From assembly GCA_029862165.1 (NCBI GenBank), contig JAOTXU010000016.1, forward strand, positions 1-64,000: a stretch of DNA of 64,000 bases, written 5' to 3'. Of the stretch, positions 1 to 9,354 are shown piece by piece (the stretch's first letter is position 1; each line of letters opens with the position of its first letter). The translations under genes and the position numbers were made by a program. The stretch is from Gammaproteobacteria bacterium (GTDB lineage Bacteria; Pseudomonadota; Gammaproteobacteria; Steroidobacterales; JABDKV01). The notes under the pieces are model-generated. The model searched no databases, had not been told where the DNA came from, and was given only the letters and a program-made list of their open reading frames with translations.

Positions 1-3000
1 GCAGCGAACCGCTGTCGATATCGCTGACCGAAGCACCGAGCAGGGTGGAGATCAGGATACCGCTGTTGTTAATGTCATCTTCGTTGATCGTCGGCAGACT
101 CGGTGTTGCCGGTGTCAATACCGGGGCATCGTTTGCCGCGTTAACTGTGATACTGCTACTGGTGGTACTTGCGCTAAAGGCGGTAGCCCCTCCGGTTGCC
201 CCGGAGCTGTCGTAGGAGACTTCAACATTATCAAAGGCCACATGCTGACCTGGCCCGGCCAGACCCGACGTAATCTCGAAGCGGATGACCATGTCTGAGG
301 TTAGGCTCAGGTAGCTGGCCAAATCGAAGCTGCGACTCCCGGAAAAGTTTGTTCCCGGGTCGTCTACAAAGACAATTTCCTCGAGTTGTAGCCAGGTCGT
401 GCCGCCATCGTTGGAAACCGCTATCGCGAAACTATCGGTTCCCGAGAACGCATATCCACTGTAGTCGAATGAAAAAGTTGCCGACGTTGCACCGGACAGG
501 TCGAGTTGCCGAGAAACACTCTCGAGGCTGCCGCCATCCTGATTATCGAGATACAGACCACCACCTGTGATGCTGATATTCCCGGTAGCCGGTGATCCAT
601 CGTCGCTGAACTCGGCCCAGTTGGAAGTCCAGTTCTGCGTGCCATTGTTGTTGCCGTAGTTGACGACGTTGAACTCATCGCGTACGGACTCGAGGCCCGT
701 CAGATTGGCGGTTCCGCCGGCTGTTCCGGTTGTCTGATCCCAGGCATAGAAGCTAATTCCATTGACTACCGTACCGTTCCAGTCGGGATCCGGTACGAAA
801 CGTGCGTAGGTATTAGCGTCCGCTGCCAGTAATCGGGCCGAGCTGGTATCAACTGCGCCGAAATCCAACCAGCTGCTGCCACCATCGGTGGAGTACTGCC
901 AGGTACCGTTTGTGTTATCGACTGCGAACACGGCAATACCTGAAACTCCGCCGTCGACATCGCTGAAGTGCCCCGCCAAAAGGTCCGAGACGAGCGTCCC
1001 GCTATTGCTGATTGGGTCCTCGCCGATTGCTGTCAAGTTGTTGGCACCACCCAGCACTGGGGCATCGTTCACCGCGCTAATAGTCAATGTCGTGGTGGCG
1101 AGGTTGCTGGAGCTGCCGCCGTCATTGGCGATGAATTCGATAATCCGGGTCGTGAGAGTTGGATCGTCAGAAGAATTGTTGTAAGTGACTGTACGCAGCA
1201 CCTGCTGATAATGTGCAGCGGTGTCTGCGCCCGACAAATTCAGTATGCCGGTGAGTGGATCATAGACCGCAACGATATTGGTACCTGTTATATCCGCAGC
1301 CAATAATTCAGAAACACCGTCAAGCGGGTTTGTGATGGTAACGGTCATCCACTGCAGTGTGTCGGGATCGGTCAGCGTGCCGTCGTCGTCGGCAATCAGT
1401 ACAGGACCGCCATCCTCGATAAACCCGGTGGTGAAATCGGCACCGGTCTCGCCGGAGCTGTTGTCCAAATCAAGGTCGATTACCGGTGGGAGGGAGATCG
1501 CAACGATATTCCCGGCGAATTCGGTCGTGTTATCCAACGGAGCGGTCGCCGTTGCGGAAATCATGTAACCTGGTGGAACGACGGCAGCCAACGGCACGCT
1601 GAACGTGGCATTACCCGAGACATCGGTTACGACATCAACGAAACCAAGGTAAATCTCGCCTTCGCCGCTGCCGCTGGGATCGCCCGCAACATTTGCAAAT
1701 AATTCGACTCTGTAAGTGGTGCTGGCCGGGGCGCCGGTGACAGTGCCTCCGATCGTGATTGTGCTCGCACCGTCTGTTACTGCCGAGCTCAGCGCGATGA
1801 TATTGGCGTCGACGCCCCAGGGCATGACCTCGATACCGAGCCCGCTGTTTGTGTGGATTGAGTTACCCAGAATTGAATTGCCGCTGCCAGAGTCGGTCGT
1901 AATCTGCACGCCGCTGCTACTGTTATAGGCAATTACGTTGCCCTCGCCAGCCAGCGTGCCGCCGATAGTGTTGCCATTGGCACCGGTCTGAATGGTTACG
2001 CCCACGCCAGTGTTGGCCAACGCAGCCGTCCCCGTCCAATCGGTGCCGATCAGGTTACCCTGTACGAAATTATCGAACGCATTGGTAAAAATCTGCACGC
2101 CCCAGCTGTTGCCGGAGATCAGATTGCCCGCGCCGGCCGCGGCTCCGCCAATGGTATTGTCCGTCGCAAAATCAGAGACACGGACGCCACCGCTACTGTT
2201 GCCGATGGCGGCATCGCCGGCCGCATTCGTGCCAATATAATTGCCCTGAACCAGGTTGCCGGACGTACCGGCATTCTGAATATATACGCCGGTCGACAGG
2301 TTGCCCGAGATCACATTGCGCGCGCCAGGCGCTGTGCCGCCTACTATGTTACCCGTCGCAGCCTGGTTGATCAGCACACCCTGGAAGCCGTTAGCGATGG
2401 CGGCGTCGCCTGCCGCATTGGTCCCGATGTAGTTGCCTTCGACGGTGTTACCGGTCGTGCCGGCATTCGCAATTGCGACGCCATGGCTGGTGTTGCCGGA
2501 AATCACGTTGCCTGCGCCGGCAACAGTACCGCCAATCTGGTTATTCGTAGCCCCTAGTTGAATTCTGATTCCGACGCCGTTACCGAGGGCTGCGGAGCCA
2601 CTAGAATCGGTACCGATGTAATTGCCGTGCACCAAGTTAGCCATTGTGCCCGCGCCCCTTATGGAGACTCCATCGCCATCGTTACCTGAGATGACGTTAC
2701 GGGCGCCGACGGCGGTTCCGCCAATCAAGTTGCCGGATGCACCATTGATGATCTCGATACCATCGTCACTGTTGCCGACATCTATCGTGCCACCGGCATC
2801 GGTACCAATCGCGTTGCCCTGTACGGTGTTGCCGGTGGTACCGGCATCGGAAATATAAATGCCGTCTGTATTTCCCGAGACGACATTGCCGGCTCCGCCG
2901 GCAGTACCACCAACCGTGTTGTTATTCGCCCCGGTCGTAATGTATACACCCAAGTTGTTACCAAGAGCATTAGTACCGGTGACATCCAGTCCAATAAAGT

Positions 3001-6000
3001 TGCCTTGCACGACATTTGCGGAGGCGCTGTTTGTAATCGAAATGCCGCTTGAGTTCCCGGAGACGATATTGCCCGCACCTGGCGTCGTGCCACCCACGGT
3101 GTTCCCGGAGGCGTTGTTACTGATCGAAATTCCGGCCTGGCCGTTGCCCAGGGCTACGGTGCCGCTGAGATCAGTACCGATAAAGTTACCGAGTATAGTA
3201 TTGCCGGTAGTGCCTGCGTCATGGACCCGAATTCCGTCGTTTGTGTTGCCTGAGACGACATTGCGCTGAGAAGCATTAGTGCCGCCAATCATCGTGTTGG
3301 TCACGCCGTTTTGCAGCCAGATTCCGACAGCGTTTGCGAGTATTAACGTACCGGTCGCATCAGTTCCGATCAGGTTGCCGATGATCGTGTTTGAATCAGG
3401 TGCTGAGATATTGCCGTCGAGGAGAATACCGGTGGTGTTGCCGGAAATTACGTTATCCTGAATGGTGTTGTTATGTGTGCCACCGGTAAGCACGATACCG
3501 CTAGACGCGTTCGCCATCGCGGCGTCGCCCAGCGCATTCGTGCCGATATAATTGCCGCGGATTGTGTTGCCCTGAGTCGTCGGGCTGAGAATCCAGACTG
3601 CATTGGATGTTGTGCCGGAAATCACGTTGCGATCCGCAGCCGTGGCGCCACCGATAATGTTATCGAATGCCCCGGTGCTAATGTACAGACCGATGTCCAG
3701 ATTGGTGCCTGCCTGTGTGCCAGTGATGTCGGTGCCGATATAATTTCCCGAGACATTGACATCGCTCGCGTTAACGGCGATGGCGATATTGAAGTCACCG
3801 TTTATCACCAGACCACGCAGTTCGGTGCTGGAGGCGTTAACGACAAAAGCGTTGGTGTTACCCGATAGATCGCCGTTAATCTCAATTTTCAGTATTGCAT
3901 CGGTTCCGATGCCGAGAGTGTTGGGTGTCGCACCGGATTGCGTGTAACCATCGATGATTACTGTGTCGGTGATAGTTAGCGGAGATGTCGGCTGAATCCG
4001 GTACCAGCTGTGCGCCATAACGGGATAATCCGGATCGAAGTCGAGAATATCAGCATCATCGGCAGTCGTATTGGTCACCAGCGATAGCGATCCGGCGGTG
4101 AAGTCGTTCTGATAATAGAAATGATTCGGATCATCCAGTTGCAGGTTGAAGTGAATCTCATCCGGTCCGCCGGTGTTTGCCGTTACATTGGTCGCAAGTA
4201 TTGCTTCGCGTAGCGAGATACGTTCGTCGATGCCACGGTCTGCCAGCAATGCGGCAATGGAAGAGACATCGCCATTGACATCATCGCTGCTGATGTCGAC
4301 CACTAGTTTGCCCATGTCCAGCGAAACCACATCGGCTGAGAATTCTGAGGTGCTGCCGTCCGGTGCGGTCGCCGTTGTCGTGATAAACGACCCGGCGGCT
4401 ACCGTCGCACCGAATACCGTAGAGAAGCTGACGCTGCCCGTGCCATCGGTCGTGACATCGACAAAGCCGAGGTATGTTTCGCCTTCGCCGTGACCGCTGC
4501 CATCCTGTGCGGTGTTGGCAAAGAATTCGACGCGATAGGCCGTTCCGGCTGCCGCGTGCATGGCACCCGCGATATAGACATTGCCAATTTCATCGGTGTT
4601 GGCCGATATCAGCAAGGGATAGTTCTGCAGGTCGTTGGCACCCGCTGTGTCGGCATCCAGCGGATCGTTGGGCGTCACGCCGAAGACCGGACCGTTTTCA
4701 GTCAGTTCTATACCGAGCAAGCCATTGGAATGGATTGAGTTGCCCAGTATTGAATTACCGGTACCGACGGTTTCTCTCATGGATACGCCGTAGTCGTCGT
4801 TGTAAGCAATGACATTGCCCTGACCAGCTACGGTGCCACCAATCATGGTACTAAGGGCAACACTCCACAGTTCGATTCCATCCTGGGAATTACCGAGAGC
4901 AACAGTCCCGCTTTGATCGGTTCCGATCCAGTTCGCCTGGATCTGGGTCAGGACGGCAGAACCTGCCTGGATACCGGAGTGACCATTAGCCGCGATGACA
5001 TTGCCAGCGCCGGGATCGCCGATATTGACGAAATCCGAATTGCCGATCCAGATGCCATCACGGCCGTTGCCCAGTGCGGACACGCCGTCGGCTGCTGTAC
5101 CGATAAAATTACCGAGGATATTAAGGTTGTCGGCAAAGCTCATCGCGATTCCGGCAAAAGCGTTGCCCGAGATGACGTTGCCCTCGCCGGGTGCGGCTCC
5201 ACCGATGGTGTTGTCGATGGCGTTTTGATGCAACCAAATACCGTTTTCAGCGTTGCCCAATGCGTTGGCGCCACCCGCATCGGTACCGATAAAATTACCG
5301 ACTATGACATTGTTGACCGTAGTCACGCCCCAGTTACCATCGATGACGATGCCGTCATCGCCGTTTGCGGAAATAACATTTCCGGCACCGGCTAGCGAAC
5401 CACCAATTGTGGTGTTATTCGCACCGTCGTAGATCACTACACCATGACGGCCGTTGCCAAGCGGGGCAGCGCCGGTGACGTCAGTACCGATATAGTTGCC
5501 AATAACGGCGTTATTGGAGGTCCCGGCCAACAGAATCTCGATGCCGTCGTCGAGATTACCGGAGATGATGTTGCCTTCGCCCGGGCCGGTGCCGCCAAAG
5601 ACGTTGTTTGATGCGCCGCCACCGATATGTATGCCATCACGGATGTTACCAACGGCGACGGTGCCGGTGTAATCGGTGCCTATGTAATTGCCAATAACAA
5701 TGTTCAGGGTCGTGGTCGCGCCCCACAGGTCCACGCCGTTTTGGGCATTGCCGGAAATTACATTGCCGGCACCGGCGCCACCGACGCGGTTGCTGCTCGC
5801 ACCAGCAAAAATGTTGATGCCGTGTTCCTGGTTGCCAATTGCCGTGACACCGTCCGACCCGACACCGATGTAGTTGGCCTCAACGATGTTGTTATCCGAA
5901 CCGACATTGCGGAACACGATACCGGAACCTAGGTTGCCGGCAACGACGTTCCCATCGTTTAGCCCGGTACCACCGATCTGGTTGCCGGCCGCAGCAAACG

Positions 6001-7696
6001 CCACAATAATTCCGTCATCGGCATTGCCCGCCGCCACACCCGTGGCGTCGATACCGACCCAGTTGTTCTGAACGGTGTTGTTGGCACCGAATCCCGTGTT
6101 GCCAACTATCTCGATACCGTCATCGGGGAAGCTGTGAACGATAAATCCCCGGATCGTGCTGTCGTTGGTACGCAATACCAGTCCGGCCGTCGATCCACTC
6201 GCGTTGGTGCCGTCGAGCTCGATCAGCGGGTCGCCGCTGTAGCCTTCCTGAGTAGTCGCATTGAGAATAACGGTGTCGGTAAACGCAGCATAACCGCCGG
6301 CACCGACCTGGATGGTGTATTCACCGTTGCCCGTCAGGTTGTAGTTCGAGTCGGTCGTAGATATGGAGAAATCACTCGTCTGGATACCGACCAGCGCATT
6401 TGAGTTCTGAATAAACTGACGCAACGAACCCTGCATCGAGCGGTTGGCGCCCAGATCGTCATCACCATCACCGGTGCGGGTGATTGCGTTGAAACTAAAC
6501 GCCGAATCGACATTGGTGACATCGACACCGGCAAGGACTACGCGTGTAACGTGTTCGGCTGAAGTCAGCGCCGATGCGTCGTCAGAGACCTCACCCTGCA
6601 TGCCGCCATAAAATGCGCCCGAAACACCGAGATAATTGTAAGCGCCGTCAAAGGACACCGCACCGGCTGAGCCCCAGGTCTGTTCGGCCCACACATCTCC
6701 GATGTTGAAGCCGCCGTTGAAACCGTCTGTAGGAGCGATACTGGTGGAGTCAACGACTACCCAGTAGGTAGCGTCGGAAAGTCCCGTGAAATCGTACAGT
6801 CCGGCACCATTTGTCAAAGTCGACGTTACCAACGAATCGCCGGCATCGATGATGCCGTCACCGTCGTCCAGGTAAAGAATCATGCTGACATTGGCGACGC
6901 CGACCGCATCACCGAGATTCGCATTTCCATCGACATCTTCGAATATAGTGCCGCTGATATTGGATAGCACACCACGCCAGGCTTTCTGGGTGACGCTGTC
7001 CGCGACGATACTAGACTCGACAGCACCGGACTGGTATTCGAGAACCCAATCGCCACCCAGTTCGGTATGACCGGTGAGATCGTTACTGGCAGCAATATCG
7101 GCACCGGTCAACGTCGCCAGTTCTGCAATCAGATCCTGACCATCGGTGCCGGCGGCCAGATCGCAACCGTAAAAAAGCAGATCCGCGTCGGCGTCCAGCG
7201 CATCGCCCCAACCGGCGATCAGGTCTGCGTAACGAGCCAGACTGCCGCCGTCAAGCCAGGCATTGCCCAGTTGCACACCACCGTCGGCACCGTGCGAGAT
7301 AACATGGATTGCGTCAAGACTATCGTAGCCAATCAGCACCTGACTAATCTGCGTAATTCCGTCGCTGCCGGAATCAATGATTATCACATCGAAGTCGCGC
7401 CCATCGCCCGCACCGGCAATCAATTGTTGGACAAGTTGTTGGTATTCGGGAGTCGCGGCGTCGACAAAGATCAGTTCCTGACGAACCGAGCTCGTGTCGG
7501 AAATATTCTGTTGTTCGACACTGACGAGCGAGTTTTGGAGATCGAACTGCGAATGATCCACGGCCACGGCGCTGGCCAATGCATCACCCAGGAGCGCGCT
7601 CTCAATACCTGCTGACAACAGGATGCGAGGCTCCAGTTCTTCGACAACGGGCGCATTTTGTGCCGGTTTCTTCCTGGTTTTATCAAATACGCCGAT
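1..7696 (-). CDS. Giant LEPR-XLL / DUF4347 / beta-helix surface or secreted protein (C-terminus beyond left edge)
   Basis: The frame is open from the left edge to a TAG at 7712-7714 and gives about 2,565 residues. Visible domains in order: an N-terminal LEPRILLSA motif (residues 21-29, the LEPR-XLL signature of very large exported proteins); DUF4347 (about 74-235, starting ELIFVDAATPEYQ); an SdrD-B-like beta domain (245-325); a parallel beta-helix tract (about 520-1000); a CSLREA-like segment (ERISLREAILATN, about 1155); a second beta-helix tract (1300-1960); cadherin/VCBS-like domains; a MAM- or lectin-like jelly-roll domain (about nt 195-690); and the start of another cadherin-like domain at the edge. 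No ATG, GTG or TTG lies between the stop and the LEPR motif. The best start is ATC at 7696, eight bases after AGGGAGAGG. The likely role is adhesin or matrix protein (inference). It sits directly downstream of an export-type operon on the same strand and is its likely cargo. Confidence 0.88.
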   Translation of the reverse strand, partial: MGVFDKTRKKPAQNAPVVEELEPRILLSAGIESALLGDALASAVAVDHSQFDLQNSLVSVEQQNISDTSSVRQELIFVDAATPEYQQLVQQLIAGAGDGRDFDVIIIDSGSDGITQISQVLIGYDSLDAIHVISHGADGGVQLGNAWLDGGSLARYADLIAGWGDALDADADLLFYGCDLAAGTDGQDLIAELATLTGADIAASNDLTGHTELGGDWVLEYQSGAVESSIVADSVTQKAWRGVLSNISGTIFEDVDGNANLGDAVGVANVSMILYLDDGDGIIDAGDSLVTSTLTNGAGLYDFTGLSDATYWVVVDSTSIAPTDGFNGGFNIGDVWAEQTWGSAGAVSFDGAYNYLGVSGAFYGGMQGEVSDDASALTSAEHVTRVVLAGVDVTNVDSAFSFNAITRTGDGDDDLGANRSMQGSLRQFIQNSNALVGIQTSDFSISTTDSNYNLTGNGEYTIQVGAGGYAAFTDTVILNATTQEGYSGDPLIELDGTNASGSTAGLVLRTNDSTIRGFIVHSFPDDGIEIVGNTGFGANNTVQNNWVGIDATGVAAGNADDGIIVAFAAAGNQIGGTGLNDGNVVAGNLGSGIVFRNVGSDNNIVEANYIGVGSDGVTAIGNQEHGINIFAGASSNRVGGAGAGNVISGNAQNGVDLWGATTTLNIVIGNYIGTDYTGTVAVGNIRDGIHIGGGASNNVFGGTGPGEGNIISGNLDDGIEILLAGTSNNAVIGNYIGTDVTGAAPLGNGRHGVVIYDGANNTTIGGSLAGAGNVISANGDDGIVIDGNWGVTTVNNVIVGNFIGTDAGGANALGNAENGIWLHQNAIDNTIGGAAPGEGNVISGNAFAGIAMSFADNLNILGNFIGTAADGVSALGNGRDGIWIGNSDFVNIGDPGAGNVIAANGHSGIQAGSAVLTQIQANWIGTDQSGTVALGNSQDGIELWSVALSTMIGGTVAGQGNVIAYNDDYGVSMRETVGTGNSILGNSIHSNGLLGIELTENGPVFGVTPNDPLDADTAGANDLQNYPLLISANTDEIGNVYIAGAMHAAAGTAYRVEFFANTAQDGSGHGEGETYLGFVDVTTDGTGSVSFSTVFGATVAAGSFITTTATAPDGSTSEFSADVVSLDMGKLVVDISSDDVNGDVSSIAALLADRGIDERISLREAILATNVTANTGGPDEIHFNLQLDDPNHFYYQNDFTAGSLSLVTNTTADDADILDFDPDYPVMAHSWYRIQPTSPLTITDTVIIDGYTQSGATPNTLGIGTDAILKIEINGDLSGNTNAFVVNASSTELRGLVINGDFNIAIAVNASDVNVSGNYIGTDITGTQAGTNLDIGLYISTGAFDNIIGGATAADRNVISGTTSNAVWILSPTTQGNTIRGNYIGTNALGDAAMANASSGIVLTGGTHNNTIQDNVISGNTTGILLDGNISAPDSNTIIGNLIGTDATGTLILANAVGIWLQNGVTNTMIGGTNASQRNVVSGNTNDGIRVHDAGTTGNTILGNFIGTDLSGTVALGNGQAGISISNNASGNTVGGTTPGAGNIVSGNSSGISITNSASANVVQGNFIGLDVTGTNALGNNLGVYITTGANNNTVGGTAGGAGNVVSGNTDGIYISDAGTTGNTVQGNAIGTDAGGTIDVGNSDDGIEIINGASGNLIGGTAVGARNVISGNDGDGVSIRGAGTMANLVHGNYIGTDSSGSAALGNGVGIRIQLGATNNQIGGTVAGAGNVISGNTSHGVAIANAGTTGNTVEGNYIGTNAAGDAAIANGFQGVLINQAATGNIVGGTAPGARNVISGNLSTGVYIQNAGTSGNLVQGNYIGTNAAGDAAIGNSSGGVRVSDFATDNTIGGAAAGAGNLISGNSWGVQIFTNAFDNFVQGNLIGTDWTGTAALANTGVGVTIQTGANGNTIGGTLAGEGNVIAYNSSSGVQITTDSGSGNSILGNSIHTNSGLGIEVMPWGVDANIIALSSAVTDGASTITIGGTVTGAPASTTYRVELFANVAGDPSGSGEGEIYLGFVDVVTDVSGNATFSVPLAAVVPPGYMISATATAPLDNTTEFAGNIVAISLPPVIDLDLDNSSGETGADFTTGFIEDGGPVLIADDDGTLTDPDTLQWMTVTITNPLDGVSELLAADITGTNIVAVYDPLTGILNLSGADTAAHYQQVLRTVTYNNSSDDPTLTTRIIEFIANDGGSSSNLATTTLTISAVNDAPVLGGANNLTAIGEDPISNSGTLVSDLLAGHFSDVDGGVSGIAVFAVDNTNGTWQYSTDGGSSWLDFGAVDTSSARLLAADANTYARFVPDPDWNGTVVNGISFYAWDQTTGTAGGTANLTGLESVRDEFNVVNYGNNNGTQNWTSNWAEFSDDGSPATGNISITGGGLYLDNQDGGSLESVSRQLDLSGATSATFSFDYSGYAFSGTDSFAIAVSNDGGTTWLQLEEIVFVDDPGTNFSGSRSFDLASYLSLTSDMVIRFEITSGLAGPGQHVAFDNVEVSYDSSGATGGATAFSASTTSSSITVNAANDAPVLTPATPSLPTINEDDINNSGILISTLLGASVSDIDSGSL
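1820..3790 (-). repeat. Second beta-helix repeat tract in the giant exoprotein (about 10 units)
   Basis: About ten further units of the same roughly 64-residue motif (for example GNYIGTNAAGDAAIAN and GNFIGTDLSGTVALGN). They end in the same kind of cap (NSIHTNSGLGIEV) and the same following domain (TYRVELFAN, GEGEIYLGFVDV) as the first tract. The matching order of helix, cap and sandwich in both tracts points to duplication of a whole module. Confidence 0.8.
4690..6130 (-). repeat. First beta-helix repeat tract in the giant exoprotein (about 7 units)
   Basis: The translated minus strand shows about seven units of roughly 64 residues (about 190 bp). Each carries a core like GNYIGTDxxGxxxxGN, then NxIGGxxxGxGNVISGN. 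Each unit fits about three turns of a right-handed parallel beta-helix. The tract ends in a distinct cap, NSIHSNGLLGIEL, followed by a beta-sandwich-like segment. The units are divergent at DNA level, so this is an old duplication rather than a recent tandem array. Confidence 0.8.
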
Positions 7697-7704
7697 GGCG
7701 AATA

Positions 7705-7713
7705 CCTCTCCCT
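7705..7713 (-). promoter_or_regulatory. Strong ribosome binding site in front of a non-AUG (AUC) start
   Basis: On the minus strand AGGGAGAGG is followed by eight bases (tattcgcc) and then ATC, in frame with the LEPR-XLL protein. The spacing is ideal for initiation. The TAG at 7712-7714 overlaps the start of this site, so the coding frame cannot extend further upstream. AUC starts are rare, so a G-to-C change in an original ATG, real or from sequencing, is the alternative. Confidence 0.6.
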
Positions 7714-7860
7714 ACGGAATGACGCGATCAGCCTGTCGCAGGCATCTGGACTGCGGGCAACACGAGTCCGGACCTGCACGGCAAGATCCAGACAATCCTA
7801 TTAAAAAGCAAGGTTTTGCGCGTTCGATTGCGTCTCACTGCGCGGTGTTCGCCGTTTGTT

Positions 7861-9354
7861 TTAGTTAGATTTTCGGGAACCCGCTATTACATAATCAGAC
7901 GTCGAGCAGTCTGCTATGTCGGCTTGTGGTGCAAGCTGTTTCCAAAGACTCCGTTCCAGCGCGTTGGCTGACAGTTTCAGGTCAACCCAGAATTGACGGG
8001 TCCGGATGATTCTAGGCAGCACCTCGGTATTGATTCTGAGTGCGGCCATCTTGAGTTGATGAGCTTGTGCATTGGCGCGGGTTTTAAACAAGCCCAGAGA
8101 CAAACGGCCCTTGTGTGGTGGGCGAGTCAATACTGCCAGATCATTGACGCCTCGTTCTTTGAGGGACACGCCGTAAGATTTCGCCTCATCGATCGAGTTC
8201 TTTGTTTCTGTCAGGACAAAAAACCCCTTTTCTAATACGCGTGAGTCGACACGGCGTTGAACCTCACTGGAGTCATCGCCGAGTGCTGTCAATAGTGCAT
8301 CAAGCTGTTTCTCATCAACGAACGGGCCGAGGGTCTGGCAAGAATTGGTATTTTCACTAACACTTGCTGCTGCTTTTTGTGTGCGTGCCGGTTTCGCGGC
8401 AACCGCTTTTGCTGGCGCTGGTTTTTTTGCGGCAGTTTTTGCAGCAGCAGCTTTTGGAGTTGCCGGTTTTACTGCTGCAGTTTTGGGCGTGGAAACGGCA
8501 CTCACGCGTGTCCGCTGATCAATTTGCAGACGGCAATTGAGACCGCTTGGAATAGTGTAGTCAGAGTTAGGCAGTTCAAGTCGAATACCAAACGTACCGC
8601 TGGCCGCGTCGATCAGGCGGTCGACTACGGCAACTTCTGCAACATAGCCATTTCCATCATGCGTTTCGGCCGTTACTTTTGCACGCATTCCAGGAGCAAT
8701 CTTGCCAAACATCGTGGCAGGCGCGATGGCCTCGATACGTAGCGGATGCATCTGAGCCACTCGTAGTAATGGTTTTTCATTCACGTATTCGCCCGGTGCA
8801 ACAAAGCGTTCGACGATAATCCCGGATATCGGGCTGCGAATGGTGCGTCTGGCGAGGTCGCCCTGGGCACGCTCAAGTTCAATACGGGCCAGGTCACGGG
8901 AATCTTTTGCCTGGCGTAGTTGCATCTGCGCCATCTTGAGTTCGGTTTCAACTTCGTCACGCTGGTGCGAGGAGATTGCCTCACTCGCGTACAGGTCGCG
9001 CATGCGCTGCTGTTTGCGTTCGGCAAAGCCCAGCGCAGCCTCGCGAGCCTTTATGTCCGCTTGCATATTCGCGCGGGCACGAGCTTTGCGTACCGCTGCA
9101 GTCTGCTCACCGGCTTCCAGTTTTACGAGAATGTCGTTCTTAGACACGGTGTCGCTTCGATCGACCTCAATCGCCTTGACGATACCGTGTTCGGGGCTGC
9201 CCACGTCAACAATGACGTATGGCTCTATCATGCAGTCGAGTTCCGGCAACGTCTCGGCGACAACCGCTAACGGCACGGTCAACATCAAGGCCGTCGCCAA
9301 GATCAGTTTCGTTTGCGTACTAATCGAACTCTCCCTTAGTTCTGGCCGCCACAT
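7861..9354 (-). CDS. HlyD-type periplasmic adaptor with Ala/Lys-rich linker and SPOR-like C-terminal domain
   Basis: About 497 residues. A hydrophobic export signal near residues 15-34 ends in AVVA-ET. A membrane-fusion core follows: a lipoyl-like half, a long alpha-helical hairpin (about 85-165), the second lipoyl half (RSPISGIIVERFVAPGEYV) and a beta-barrel segment. A low-complexity Ala/Lys/Pro linker of some 45 residues leads to a C-terminal domain with the features of a degenerate SPOR fold (GVSLKERGVNDLAVL, then KGRLSLGLFKTRANA). SPOR domains bind denuded peptidoglycan glycan strands. ATG at 9354 forms TGATG with the stop of the SecA-like gene, indicating translational coupling; a GTG one codon earlier is less likely. 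No TolC or ABC exporter gene lies nearby, which is unusual for a HlyD protein. Adaptor assignment is firm; the SPOR call is moderate. Confidence 0.85.
   Translation of the reverse strand: MWRPELRESSISTQTKLILATALMLTVPLAVVAETLPELDCMIEPYVIVDVGSPEHGIVKAIEVDRSDTVSKNDILVKLEAGEQTAAVRKARARANMQADIKAREAALGFAERKQQRMRDLYASEAISSHQRDEVETELKMAQMQLRQAKDSRDLARIELERAQGDLARRTIRSPISGIIVERFVAPGEYVNEKPLLRVAQMHPLRIEAIAPATMFGKIAPGMRAKVTAETHDGNGYVAEVAVVDRLIDAASGTFGIRLELPNSDYTIPSGLNCRLQIDQRTRVSAVSTPKTAAVKPATPKAAAAKTAAKKPAPAKAVAAKPARTQKAAASVSENTNSCQTLGPFVDEKQLDALLTALGDDSSEVQRRVDSRVLEKGFFVLTETKNSIDEAKSYGVSLKERGVNDLAVLTRPPHKGRLSLGLFKTRANAQAHQLKMAALRINTEVLPRIIRTRQFWVDLKLSANALERSLWKQLAPQADIADCSTSDYVIAGSRKSN

Noticed and set aside
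1820-6130. CRISPR or DNA satellite repeats
   Set aside because: The periodicity (about 190 bp) is protein-level, with divergent DNA, and fits beta-helix turns.
349-7615. Many plus-strand frames of 60-182 codons across the first 7.6 kb
   Set aside because: They lie antisense to the continuous minus-strand frame, which shows clear domains; their products are low-complexity shadows of the repeats.
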